Assembly (NCBI RefSeq): GCF_023221595.1
Contig: NZ_CP096563.1
Location: 1,780,501 to 1,844,500 of the forward strand
Direction of reading: 5' to 3'
From: Rhodococcus qingshengii JCM 15477
GTDB lineage: Bacteria; Actinomycetota; Actinomycetes; Mycobacteriales; Mycobacteriaceae
DNA: 64,000 bases
The translations under genes were made by a program, and so were the position numbers. The notes under the pieces are model-generated. The model was not told where the DNA came from. It searched no databases and was given only the letters and a program-made list of their open reading frames with translations. This document shows positions 16,404 to 24,976 of this stretch, one piece after another (within the stretch, counting starts at the first letter, position 1; each line of letters starts with the position of its first letter).

Positions 16404-17603
16404 TCAGGAGTTGCGAGTGGGTTCGGTGGACGGAGTGGGATCAGCAGTCGGAATCTCGCGAGCCGTCGCATCCGGATTGTCGTCCCATTCGGCGGTCACG
16501 TTGGCGGCGTCTACGGGTTCCTTACGCGAACGCAGGTACATGAAGATCGCGAACGCGATGAGGGCAGCGAAGACGACGAGAACGCCGGCCAGGCCGCCGA
16601 TCAGATGCGCGAGTGCCCAGCAGATGGCGCCGACCACTGCGGCCGACGGCAAGGTGATCAACCAGGCGGCGGCCATCCGGCCTGCGACGCCCCAGCGGAC
16701 CTCGGCGCCCTTGCGCCCGATGCCGGTACCGAGGATCGATCCGGTGGCGACGTGGGTGGTCGAGAGGGGGAGTCCGAGGTGGCTCGACGTGAGAATGATG
16801 GCGGCGGACGACGCTTCGGCTGCCAGACCCTGCGGCGCGGCGATCTCGACAAGGCCCTTGCCCAGGGTGCGGATGATGCGCCAACCGCCCAGGTAGGTGC
16901 CGAGAGCGATCGCGACGGCACAGGTGAACTTCACCCAGAACGGCATCTCGGTCTCGGCGGTGATGGTGCCGTGAGCGACCAGGGCCAAAAAGATGACGCC
17001 CATAGTCTTCTGGGCGTCATTGGTGCCGTGCGCAAGTGAGATCAATGAGGCGGTGCCGATCTGGCCGAAACGGAAACCGCGCTCACGCTCGTCTTCCTTG
17101 ACGGATGCGGTGATTCGGTACACGAGCTTGGTACCGACGCCTGCGACCAGGGCCGCGACGACCGGCGCGAGGATCGCGGGGACGACGACCTTGGTCAGAA
17201 CTCCACCCCACTCGACGCCGCCCATACCGATGGAGGCGATTGCGGCGCCGATCAATCCGCCGAACAGTGCGTGTGAGGAGCTCGACGGCAATCCGAGCAG
17301 CCAGGTCGCCAGATTCCAGATGATTCCGCCGACGAGACCGGCGAAGACGATCAGCAGCAGATCCTGCCCACTGACCGCGCCGAGGTTGACGACGCCTTTG
17401 GCCACGGTCGCAGCGACCTCGACGGACAGGAACGCACCGACCAGGTTCAGGATCGCGGAAAGTGTGACCGCAACTTTGGGCTTGAGTGCTCCGGTCGCGA
17501 TGGAGGTGGCCATTGCGTTACCGGTGTCGTGAAAACCATTCGTGAAATCGAACGCGAGGGCGGTGACAACTACCACCAGGAGGATTACGAGCTCTGCGGT
17601 CAC
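16404..17603 (-). CDS. pitA: Low-affinity inorganic phosphate transporter PitA
   Basis: 399 residues with about ten transmembrane helices. PiT-family signatures are present at both ends: DFTNGFHDTGNAMATSIATG near residues 17-36, and LAHGTNDAQKTMGVIFLAL in the second half, the inverted-repeat pair that binds phosphate and cation. The start is GTG at 17603; the open frame extends upstream but without membrane segments. First gene of the minus-strand run pitA, small membrane protein, two DUF3349 genes, menE. Confidence 0.93.
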   Translation of the reverse strand: MTAELVILLVVVVTALAFDFTNGFHDTGNAMATSIATGALKPKVAVTLSAILNLVGAFLSVEVAATVAKGVVNLGAVSGQDLLLIVFAGLVGGIIWNLATWLLGLPSSSSHALFGGLIGAAIASIGMGGVEWGGVLTKVVVPAILAPVVAALVAGVGTKLVYRITASVKEDERERGFRFGQIGTASLISLAHGTNDAQKTMGVIFLALVAHGTITAETEMPFWVKFTCAVAIALGTYLGGWRIIRTLGKGLVEIAAPQGLAAEASSAAIILTSSHLGLPLSTTHVATGSILGTGIGRKGAEVRWGVAGRMAAAWLITLPSAAVVGAICWALAHLIGGLAGVLVVFAALIAFAIFMYLRSRKEPVDAANVTAEWDDNPDATAREIPTADPTPSTEPTRNS

Positions 17604-17815
17604 AACGTGAATTGTGCGTATCGAACGCGTAAAAGTACAGCGAACGGGATGCGAACAGGGGCTCCGCGGAGTACGTCCCCGCGCGTGGGCTGCGGCGCTG
17701 CCGTTCGCGATGTGTTCAGCGCCACGAAATCGGAACCCTGTGTGGGACCTCACTTTTTGGTCTCACTCACCGGGAAGGCACATTCGGACCGTTTTAAACG
17801 CTGATTACCTACGGG

Positions 17816-17859
17816 CACCGAGCGCACCGGAACAGGGGTTTCACCCCTGTTTCTCGGTG
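17816..17859 (+). promoter_or_regulatory. Nested hairpin in the leader of the branched-chain amino-acid operon
   Basis: CACCGAG (17816-17822) pairs with CTCGGTG (17853-17859), enclosing AACAGGGGT (17831-17839) and ACCCCTGTT (17843-17851) with a TTC loop. The structure ends 12 bp before the GAAGGAG of the solute-binding gene. No U-run follows, so a translational or mRNA-stability element is more likely than a terminator. The rest of the 284-bp pitA gap shows only an AT-rich patch near 17790. Confidence 0.55.
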
Positions 17860-17887
17860 TCTGTCAGTGAGAAGGAGAGCTCCGACC

Positions 17888-19312
17888 GTGAAGCCCAACA
17901 AGTCCACGAAGCTGATCGTGGCACTCGCCGCGACCGCCGTTCTGGCGTCAGCCTGCGCATCGAATCGTGGTGACGATCCCTACGCCGTCGCTGTCGGCGG
18001 ACCCGGCGTCAGCGCCGACCTTGCGTCGAGCACATCCGACGCGAAGTTCGGCACCCTCGATTCGCCCTGTGGTGAAGGCGACGCCACCGGCGCAACCGAT
18101 CAAGGCGTCAGCGACACCGAGATCAAGATCGGGTTCGGTGACGACCGCGGTTATGTGAAGTCTCCTGGGCTGAACAAGGAAATGAGCGATGCGGTGAACG
18201 CGCTCATCTCTTGGTGCAACGATCAGGGCGGCATCAACGGCCGCAAGGTTGTCGGTACCGACTACGACGCCGCGATGACGCAGGCCAACTCGGTCATGCA
18301 GGAAGCGTGCGCGAGCCAGTTCATGATGGTCGGCTACGGCTTCGCGATGGATCAGACCGCCGAGCAGACGCGTGTCGCGTGCAACCTGGTGTCCGTGCCA
18401 GGCTTCACCGTGTCACCCGACGCAGCCAACGGACCGATGACATTCCAGGGTGTCCCGTTCCCGGTCGACTACGCGAACGGTTCGCAGTGGTTCCAGATGG
18501 CCGAGATGCACCCCGATCTGGTGAACGACTTCGACGTCGTCAACAGCACGATGCCCACGATCATCAGCTCCACCACGAAGATTCGCTCGATCGCCGAGGC
18601 TGCGGGCTTCAAGCTCAAGGATTGCGGCGTCACACTCAACTACGAGGGGGAATCGAGCTATGTGCCGTTCGCCGAGAAGTACAAGGAGTGCGGCGCGAAG
18701 GGGATCTGGACGTCACGATCGGCAAGCCCGTCGGAGCTGAACTTCGTGAAGGCCCTCGACCAGGTCGGGATCGATCCCATCTTCTTCGGTGAAGCCACCT
18801 GGTACGGCGCGACCGTCTCCGATTGGAACAAGGACACCGGACTGCTCGACAACCTCAACGCGGGCATGACCTTCCAGATGCTCGAGAACGCGGACAAGGT
18901 GCCCGCAGTGAAGAAGTACGTCGATCTGGTCTCCGAGCAGGGTGGCAAGACCGCGCTCCTCGGTATGCAGGCGGCGTCGTCCTTCCTGCTGTGGGCGGCC
19001 GCCGCGGACGAGTGCGGTAGCGATCTGACGCGTCAGTGCATGGTGAACGAACTCTCGAACATTCACGAGTGGGACGGCGGCGGATTGCACGCCGTCACCG
19101 ATCCCGGCAAGAACATGCCGGCCACCTGCGGACTCATGACCTCGTTGAAGGGCAGTAGCTACGCGCAGGCGTTCCCGTCCACCGCGGGCGAATTCAAGTG
19201 TGACCCCAAGTACCTCGTCGCGACCGACAAGAGCACCTGGGGGACCGAACTCGGCGCTGACCGCGTGTCGACGAAGTACCAGAACGCCAACGTCATCAAG
19301 CCGCAGTCCTGA
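17888..19312 (+). CDS. Branched-chain amino-acid/amide ABC transporter substrate-binding lipoprotein
   Basis: 474 residues from GTG 17888, with GAAGGAGA ten bases upstream. A lipoprotein signal peptide ends in LASAC, giving the lipidated Cys23. The mature part resembles periplasmic-binding fold type I receptors of the LivJ/UrtA class (DTEIKIGFGDD, NDQGGINGRKVVGTDYD). It presents ligand to the fused permease encoded 60 bp downstream. Four cysteine pairs are possible in the mature part. Ligand unknown: Leu/Ile/Val, urea, amides and aromatic acids all occur in this family. Confidence 0.88.
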   Translation: MKPNKSTKLIVALAATAVLASACASNRGDDPYAVAVGGPGVSADLASSTSDAKFGTLDSPCGEGDATGATDQGVSDTEIKIGFGDDRGYVKSPGLNKEMSDAVNALISWCNDQGGINGRKVVGTDYDAAMTQANSVMQEACASQFMMVGYGFAMDQTAEQTRVACNLVSVPGFTVSPDAANGPMTFQGVPFPVDYANGSQWFQMAEMHPDLVNDFDVVNSTMPTIISSTTKIRSIAEAAGFKLKDCGVTLNYEGESSYVPFAEKYKECGAKGIWTSRSASPSELNFVKALDQVGIDPIFFGEATWYGATVSDWNKDTGLLDNLNAGMTFQMLENADKVPAVKKYVDLVSEQGGKTALLGMQAASSFLLWAAAADECGSDLTRQCMVNELSNIHEWDGGGLHAVTDPGKNMPATCGLMTSLKGSSYAQAFPSTAGEFKCDPKYLVATDKSTWGTELGADRVSTKYQNANVIKPQS

Positions 19313-19372
19313 TTCTTCCGACTCGGGCGGCGAGCGCCAACCGCCGCCCGAGTCCCTAACGAGGGTTCAGCC

Positions 19373-21631
19373 ATGAACACTTTTGTCACTTTCACGATCC
19401 TGGGCCTGGTCCTGGGGTCGGTGTACGCGATCGCCGCCTCCGGGCTGGTACTCACGTACAACACGTCAGGCATCTTCAACTTCGCGCACGGTGCACAGGC
19501 AATGCTCGGTGCGTTCATCTACTGGCAGTTGCGCTACGGCTGGGAACTTCCCACCGTCGTCGCTTTGCTGATTTCACTCGTCCTGGTCGGGCCACTGATG
19601 GGCCTCGGCCTCTACGTCCTGATCATGAAGGGTCTGCGCGATACCGCCGAGGTCACCAAAATCGTTGTGACGGTCTCGATCCTGCTCGGAATGCTCTCGA
19701 TCTCGCACTGGTTCTGGCACCCCGAGACCGCTCGGACGATGCAGATGTTCTTCGGCGACCAGTCCAAGATCACGGTGTTCGGCGCGAGCATCCGCTACCA
19801 CGAGTTGATCTGCATCCTCGTTGCGATCGCCATCGCCGTCGGCCTGCGCATCCTGTTCACGCGCACCCGCGCCGGTGTCGCGATGCGCGGCGTCGTCGAC
19901 GATCCGGAACTGTTGCGCCTCAACGGCCACAATCCGGAGCGTCTTGCGGCCCTGTCCTGGGCGATGGGTTCGACGCTCGCAGTCCTGGCCGGCATCCTGA
20001 TCACCCCGATCAGTGGCGGCACACTCGAGGCGAACATGTTGACACTCTTGGTGATCGACGCGTTTGCCGCGGCCATGTTCGGCCGGTTGCGCAGCATTCC
20101 GCGCACGTTCGTCGGCGCCGTGGCCCTCGGGCTTGCCGGTACGTACGTATTGGCGTACTTCCCGACGAGTTGGAGTTGGACGTCGAATTTCCGTGTCTCC
20201 CTGCCGATGATCGCGCTGTTCGTGGTGCTGATCGTGCTCCCACAGGACCGGTTGCGTGGAGCGGTCACCCGTACTCGCGAGCGTTACCACGTGCCGAGCG
20301 TGCGCAAGGCCGTCGTCTGGGGCGTGGCACTGATCGTCATCGTCTACCTGATCCGTCTGCTGATGGTGACCTCCGCCGTCACCACACTGACCATCGGAAT
20401 GACGTTCGCGATCATCGCGCTCTCGCTCACACTCCTCACCGGCTACGCGGGTGAATTGAACTTGGCGCCGGTGTCTTTCGGCGCTATCGCGACCATCGTG
20501 GCCTTCCATTTCGGGATCTCCGGTTCCGGGTTGGCTGCGCACCTCAACCTGTGGGGCATCGTCGTCGGAGTCCTCGTCACCGCAGTCATCGGTGGCCTCG
20601 TCGCCCTACCGGCGCTGCGGCTGAGAGGGCTGTATCTCGCGCTGGCAACCATGGCCTTCGGAGTGTTCCTCTCCAACATGGTTCTTCGTGACACCACCGA
20701 ACACGAGATGTTCGGCATGAAGTACTCGCTGTTCAAGGACGGGAACATCGCCCTCCCTCCGCTGAAGATCGGTCCGCTCGATCTGAGCAACGAGACGGTG
20801 TTCCTGATGACCGTGACCGCGCTGTTCTCGGTACTCGGCGTCGGCGTCATCGCGTTGCGTAACAGCGGCTACGGGCGCCGACTCGCTGCGATGAAGGATA
20901 GCCCGGCCGGTTCGGCCATGCTCGGACAGAGCCTGGTTCGGCTCAAGCTGAGTGTCTTCATGATCTCTTCGGGGATCGCCGGTCTCGGCGGCATTCTGAT
21001 GTCGAGCGCCATGGGGTCTGTCTCGGGCGAGAGCTTTGCCATCATGGTCAGCCTCTCGCTGCTCATGCTGACCGTCGTCGCGGGTATCGGATACGTCACC
21101 GGTGCCCTGTTCGGTGGACTGATGGCCGGAATCGGGTTTGCGGTCATCATGGTCTCGTTCACCAATCTGGCTTCGGCGCAACCGGAGTTGGAGGGAATGT
21201 GGCTGCTCTTCGGCAACATCGCGGCAGTCAGCCCGGCACTGATCGGCATCGGCGTCGGCGCGAACCCCAGCGGAACGGTCCACAGCGTGATCGAGGGCTA
21301 CCGACGGCTCGCCGGTGCCAAGCCTGTTCTGATCGGCGGCGCCGCAGTCGTTCTGCTGACCTACGCCCTTGCTCTGACCGGTGTACTCGGCAACTGGTGG
21401 TTCGCGTCCATCACGATCGCGGTGGTGTTCATGCTGCCGGTGATCGGTGAGATGGTCATGCCCAGCGCGGTTCTCACTCCGGAGGAACTGGCCGCCAAAG
21501 CGACAGTCGTTCCCGAGGACATCGGGATCGATATCCCCTACAGCCCCGAGATCCGTGACGAGATCGACCGCGAACTGGGGATTCCTCAGTACCAGGGTGG
21601 CTCGCCGAAGGAGTTGACCGTCCATGTCTGA
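19373..21631 (+). CDS. Fused LivH-LivM ABC permease
   Basis: 752 residues combining both membrane subunits. Residues 1 to about 300 match LivH (LGSVYAIAASGLVLTYNTSG, NFAHGAQAMLGAF). After a short linker around 300-320, residues to about 630 match LivM (LTLLTGYAGELNLAPVSFGA, PALRLRGLYLALATMAFG). A further two helices and an acidic tail fill 645-752. In most bacteria these are two genes. The last eight bases overlap the LivG-like gene. Forms the channel for the lipoprotein receptor's ligand. Confidence 0.9.
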   Translation: MNTFVTFTILGLVLGSVYAIAASGLVLTYNTSGIFNFAHGAQAMLGAFIYWQLRYGWELPTVVALLISLVLVGPLMGLGLYVLIMKGLRDTAEVTKIVVTVSILLGMLSISHWFWHPETARTMQMFFGDQSKITVFGASIRYHELICILVAIAIAVGLRILFTRTRAGVAMRGVVDDPELLRLNGHNPERLAALSWAMGSTLAVLAGILITPISGGTLEANMLTLLVIDAFAAAMFGRLRSIPRTFVGAVALGLAGTYVLAYFPTSWSWTSNFRVSLPMIALFVVLIVLPQDRLRGAVTRTRERYHVPSVRKAVVWGVALIVIVYLIRLLMVTSAVTTLTIGMTFAIIALSLTLLTGYAGELNLAPVSFGAIATIVAFHFGISGSGLAAHLNLWGIVVGVLVTAVIGGLVALPALRLRGLYLALATMAFGVFLSNMVLRDTTEHEMFGMKYSLFKDGNIALPPLKIGPLDLSNETVFLMTVTALFSVLGVGVIALRNSGYGRRLAAMKDSPAGSAMLGQSLVRLKLSVFMISSGIAGLGGILMSSAMGSVSGESFAIMVSLSLLMLTVVAGIGYVTGALFGGLMAGIGFAVIMVSFTNLASAQPELEGMWLLFGNIAAVSPALIGIGVGANPSGTVHSVIEGYRRLAGAKPVLIGGAAVVLLTYALALTGVLGNWWFASITIAVVFMLPVIGEMVMPSAVLTPEELAAKATVVPEDIGIDIPYSPEIRDEIDRELGIPQYQGGSPKELTVHV

Positions 21632-22367
21632 TACACCACTTCTCGAAACGCGCGGTGTGAGCGTTCGTTTCGGTGGACACGTCGCGGTCAAGGACGTTTC
21701 GCTCACCGTGCAACCCGGAACGGTGACAGGACTCATCGGACCGAACGGTGCCGGCAAGACGACGCTCTTCAACACCATCACCGGGCTGCAGAAACCCACC
21801 TCCGGTCAGGTGTTCCTCGGTGGCGTCGACGTGACGAAGCTGCCGCCGCACAAGCGGGCGGGGCGCGGGCTGGCACGTACCTTCCAGCGGCTCGAACTGT
21901 TCGTTTCGCTGTCGGTGCGAGACAACCTGCGCGTCGCGGGAGACATCCACAAGGCGAACGGCCGCAACAAGATCGACGTGGACGGCGAGACCGATCGCCT
22001 GCTGGAGCTGACCGGGCTCACGGATGTCGCGGACAAGGACGTCGCGGACATCCCCACCGGACGGGCTCGCGTCGTCGAAGTTGCACGAGCCCTCATGACC
22101 GACCCGCGAGTGCTTCTGCTCGACGAACCGGCCTCGGGTCAGACCGAGCAGGAAACCGAGGTCTTTGCCGAGATGCTCACCGAACTTGCTGCGGGTGGAC
22201 TCGGAATCTGTCTGGTGGAGCACGACATTCCGCTGGTGATGAAAGTGTGCTCGACCATCCACGTGCTCGACTACGGCGCAGTCCTCGCCTCGGGTGATCC
22301 GGAGAAGATCCGGACGGATCCGGAAGTGATCGCGGCCTACATCGGGACCGAGGAGGAGGCGGTATGA
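21624..22367 (+). CDS. LivG-like ABC ATPase with unusual signature motif
   Basis: 247 residues. Walker A GPNGAGKT at 39-46, Q-loop in LARTFQRLELF, Walker B VLLLDEP. The position of the ABC signature reads IPTGRARVVEVARAL, where LivG proteins usually have L-x-Y-G-Q-Q-R, so the serine/tyrosine and glutamines are lost. The switch histidine in CLVEHDIPLV is present. Translational overlap with the permease (8 bp) and with the LivF-like gene (ATGA, 4 bp). Confidence 0.88.
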   Translation: MSDTPLLETRGVSVRFGGHVAVKDVSLTVQPGTVTGLIGPNGAGKTTLFNTITGLQKPTSGQVFLGGVDVTKLPPHKRAGRGLARTFQRLELFVSLSVRDNLRVAGDIHKANGRNKIDVDGETDRLLELTGLTDVADKDVADIPTGRARVVEVARALMTDPRVLLLDEPASGQTEQETEVFAEMLTELAAGGLGICLVEHDIPLVMKVCSTIHVLDYGAVLASGDPEKIRTDPEVIAAYIGTEEEAV

Positions 22368-23122
22368 CTTCAGCGAAAATTGGCGAGGCGAAAATCGACG
22401 AGGGTATACGCAGCCCCGACCGCGCCGAACCGTTGCTCGAACTGTCCGGTGTCCGCGCCGGTTACGGATCCATCGAAGTTCTGCACGGGGTGGACCTGAT
22501 TCTGGAACCGGGCGCCGTGGTGGCGCTGCTCGGACCCAACGGCGGCGGCAAGACGTCGACGCTCAAGATCTGCTCGGGCGTCCTTCCGGTCACCCGCGGC
22601 GAGTTCCGGCTCGCGGGCCAGGTCGTGAACGGAGTCGAGCCTTCGGAGTTGGCTCGGCTGGGGGTCTGCTCCATCCCCGAAGGACGCGGGATCTTCGCCA
22701 ACCTCACTGTGCGGGAAAACCTGTGGATCGCCACCGGAACGGGCGTCGGGCTGGCCGAACTCGAAGAGGTTGCGTACGGCAGGTTCCCGATCCTGGGGGA
22801 GCGGCGCGGACAGTTGGCCGGATCGATGTCCGGTGGTGAGCAGCAGATGCTGGCGCTGTCACGGGCACTCGGCACTCACCCGACGGTGCTCCTGCTCGAC
22901 GAGCTGTCGATGGGTCTCGCACCTCGAATCGTCTCGCAGATGTACGACGTCGTCGGCTCGCTTGCAGCCGAAGGCATTTCCATTCTCGTCGCCGAGCAGT
23001 TCGCGCGAGCGGTGCTGCCCATCGCGACCTCGGCCGCATTGATGTTGCAGGGACGCGTCGTCAAGACCGGCGATCCACACGACATCGAAAACGAACTTTC
23101 TACCAGTTATCTAGGAGGATGA
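22364..23122 (+). CDS. LivF-like ABC ATPase
   Basis: 252 residues. Walker A GPNGGGKT, Q-loop EGRGIFANLTV, a canonical signature MSGGEQQMLALSRAL, Walker B VLLLDEL and the LivF-type SMGLAP. The usual switch histidine is replaced by glutamine-containing LVAEQFARAV, as is normal for LivF. Partners the LivG-like subunit to energise the fused permease. N-terminus of about 25 residues precedes the conserved LLELSGVRAGYG; the ATG overlaps the LivG stop. Confidence 0.9.
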   Translation: MTSAKIGEAKIDEGIRSPDRAEPLLELSGVRAGYGSIEVLHGVDLILEPGAVVALLGPNGGGKTSTLKICSGVLPVTRGEFRLAGQVVNGVEPSELARLGVCSIPEGRGIFANLTVRENLWIATGTGVGLAELEEVAYGRFPILGERRGQLAGSMSGGEQQMLALSRALGTHPTVLLLDELSMGLAPRIVSQMYDVVGSLAAEGISILVAEQFARAVLPIATSAALMLQGRVVKTGDPHDIENELSTSYLGG

Positions 23123-23124
23123 CG

Positions 23125-23484
23125 ATGACTACTCTCGCCGAAGATCGCCGTGAGGAATTCAAGAAGAACATCGCAGAGTTGAAGCTGGACAAGAAGCAGG
23201 CAGGCGGCGACGCGGCGACGCGCATCGCGGGCCTGGTGCTCATGGTCGTCGGAGTGGTCGGCGCCTTCGTCGTCTACATCTCTTCGCTGACGCTCTCGGA
23301 CCTGCGGGATCTGGTGTCGTACCAGATCCTCACCGTGGTTTTCCTCGCCCTGACAGTGGTCGGTGCCGCTCTCTTCCTGGCCGCATCGGTGGCAAAGGTG
23401 CTGCGGCTGTGGCTGGTTCGCCAACTGCTCGAGGGCCAGGCACAGACAGATCAGATCTCGCAGGCGTTGAGCACGCGCAACTGA
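23125..23484 (+). CDS. Small membrane protein of the branched-chain amino-acid operon
   Basis: 119 residues: a charged N-terminal helix (EEFKKNIAELKLDKKQAGG), two transmembrane helices (about 34-55 and 66-92), and a polar tail. ATG 23125 is preferred to ATG 23119 because AGGAGG ends six bases before it. It follows LivF with no gap and precedes the operon terminator, so it is probably an accessory part of this transporter. No known family recognised. Confidence 0.7.
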   Translation: MTTLAEDRREEFKKNIAELKLDKKQAGGDAATRIAGLVLMVVGVVGAFVVYISSLTLSDLRDLVSYQILTVVFLALTVVGAALFLAASVAKVLRLWLVRQLLEGQAQTDQISQALSTRN

Positions 23485-23503
23485 TCTTTGTGAAGAACCG
23501 AAC

Positions 23504-23534
23504 GATGCCCGCCACGAAAGTCGTGGCGGGCATC
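23504..23534. terminator. Perfect 14-bp hairpin after the branched-chain amino-acid operon
   Basis: GATGCCCGCCACGA (23504-23517), loop AAG, TCGTGGCGGGCATC (23521-23534). The stem is perfect and GC-rich but lacks a U-run on either side. It sits between convergent genes, so it may block transcription from both directions. Confidence 0.7.
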
Positions 23535-23581
23535 TGTCACTGCTCGGCTACAGCTGTGTCTCGGCTACAGCGGTGTCTCGA

Positions 23582-23971
23582 CTACGCGGACGGTGGCCGG
23601 GAATCGCGTCGGATCGGATGGTCCTCCGGGATCTGCACCATCACGATCGGTGTCCCGTCTGGGTCGGCGATCCACATCTCGTGTAGACCCCACGGTTCCT
23701 GTCTTGCCTCGCGCGCGATCTTGACCCCGGCGAGAACCAGTTCGGTCTGAACGGCAGTGAGGTCCCGGACCTGCAGCCAGATCGCGCCGCGAAAGCCGCC
23801 CTCGCCGGTGCCGCCGTGCGCAGCGACTTCGATCAGCCCTTGGCCGGCGAAGAAGACTGTGCCGCCGGGATATTCACGAGCGATCGCCAGACCGAGGGTG
23901 TCTCGGTAGAAGCTCAGCGTTCGTTCGTACTCGCTCGGGCGCAAAATCGTCCGACTGCTCAGAATCTCCAC
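23582..23971 (-). CDS. VOC/glyoxalase-fold protein (Rv0546c-like)
   Basis: 129 residues of vicinal-oxygen-chelate fold: two beta-alpha-beta3 modules, SEYERTLSFYRDTLGLAI at the start and HEMWIADPDGTPIVMVQIPE at the end. Candidate metal ligands include the His and Glu of GLHEMWIADPDG and of GLIEVAAHGG. The start is GTG 23971 with GGGAGG upstream; earlier in-frame starts lack a ribosome site. Its place beside menB matches mycobacterial Rv0546c. Annotated in some genomes as lactoylglutathione lyase, although mycolic-acid bacteria lack glutathione, so the substrate is open. Confidence 0.8.
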   Translation of the reverse strand: MEILSSRTILRPSEYERTLSFYRDTLGLAIAREYPGGTVFFAGQGLIEVAAHGGTGEGGFRGAIWLQVRDLTAVQTELVLAGVKIAREARQEPWGLHEMWIADPDGTPIVMVQIPEDHPIRRDSRPPSA

Positions 23972-23999
23972 GTCCGACCTCCCTCTCGCACCTACTGTG

Positions 24000-24902
24000 T
24001 CAGAAATACCAGGGATATGGTGACCAGTCGGGATCACGCTTTTCGAGGAACGAGTCACGACCCTCGACGGCCTCGTCGGTCATGTACGCCAAACGTGTTG
24101 CCTCACCGGCGAACAGCTGCTGGCCGACCAACCCGTCGTCCTGCAGGTTGAACGCGTACTTGAGCATCCGCTGTGCCTGCGGCGACTTGCCGTTGATCTT
24201 GCCGGCCCAGTCGATCGCGACGTTTTCGAGTTCCGCGTGGTCGACAACCTTGTTGACCGCGCCCATCTGATGCATTTCCTCGGCGGTGTACGTCTCACCC
24301 AGGAAGAAGATCTCGCGAGCGAACTTCTGGCCCACCATCTTTGCCAGATAGGCGCTGCCGTAGCCGCCGTCGAAGCTTCCGACGTCGGCGTCGGTCTGCT
24401 TGAACCGTGCGTGCTCGCGGCTGGCGAGCGTCAGGTCGCACACCACGTGCAGGCTGTGGCCGCCGCCCGCAGCCCAGCCGTTGACCAGGCAGATCACGAC
24501 CTTCGGCATGAAGCGGATCAAGCGCTGGACCTCGAGGATGTGCAGGCGCCCGGCGCGTGCTTTGTCGACGGTGTCCGCCGTTTCACCTTCGGCGTACTGG
24601 TAGCCGCTGCGACCACGGATGCGCTGGTCTCCGCCGGAGCAGAACGCCCAACCGCCGTCCTTCTCGCTGGGTCCGTTGCCGGTCAGGAGCACCGCTCCCA
24701 CGTCGGAGGTCATCCGGGCGTGATCGAGCGCGCGGTACAACTCGTCGACGGTGTGCGGGCGGAACGCATTACGTACTTCCGGTCGGTCGAAGGCGACGCG
24801 AACGGTGCCTTGACTGACGTGCCGGTGGTAGGTGATGTCGGTGAGGTTCTCGAATCCGGGGACAGGGCGCCAGAGCTGCGGGTTGAAGGTCACCTGAGCC
24901 AC
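24000..24902 (-). CDS. menB: 1,4-dihydroxy-2-naphthoyl-CoA synthase MenB
   Basis: 300 residues, crotonase superfamily. MenB closes the second ring by Dieckmann-type condensation of o-succinylbenzoyl-CoA. Oxyanion-hole segments are FCSGGDQRIRG and NGWAAGGGHSLHVVCDLTLA, and the catalytic region is DADVGSFDGGYGSAYLAKMV. The C-terminus FLEKRDPDWSPYPWYF is the near-invariant MenB tail. No partner gene is in the same direction except the VOC gene 28 bp downstream. Divergent from the thioesterase-menC pair, 74 bp apart. Confidence 0.97.
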   Translation of the reverse strand: MAQVTFNPQLWRPVPGFENLTDITYHRHVSQGTVRVAFDRPEVRNAFRPHTVDELYRALDHARMTSDVGAVLLTGNGPSEKDGGWAFCSGGDQRIRGRSGYQYAEGETADTVDKARAGRLHILEVQRLIRFMPKVVICLVNGWAAGGGHSLHVVCDLTLASREHARFKQTDADVGSFDGGYGSAYLAKMVGQKFAREIFFLGETYTAEEMHQMGAVNKVVDHAELENVAIDWAGKINGKSPQAQRMLKYAFNLQDDGLVGQQLFAGEATRLAYMTDEAVEGRDSFLEKRDPDWSPYPWYF

Positions 24903-24976
24903 GATAGAGGCACGGCTCGCGCGTCTAACGGATACCTGAGGTAGAACACGTTCCCGGGCGCGCTAACGTGCAGGTC

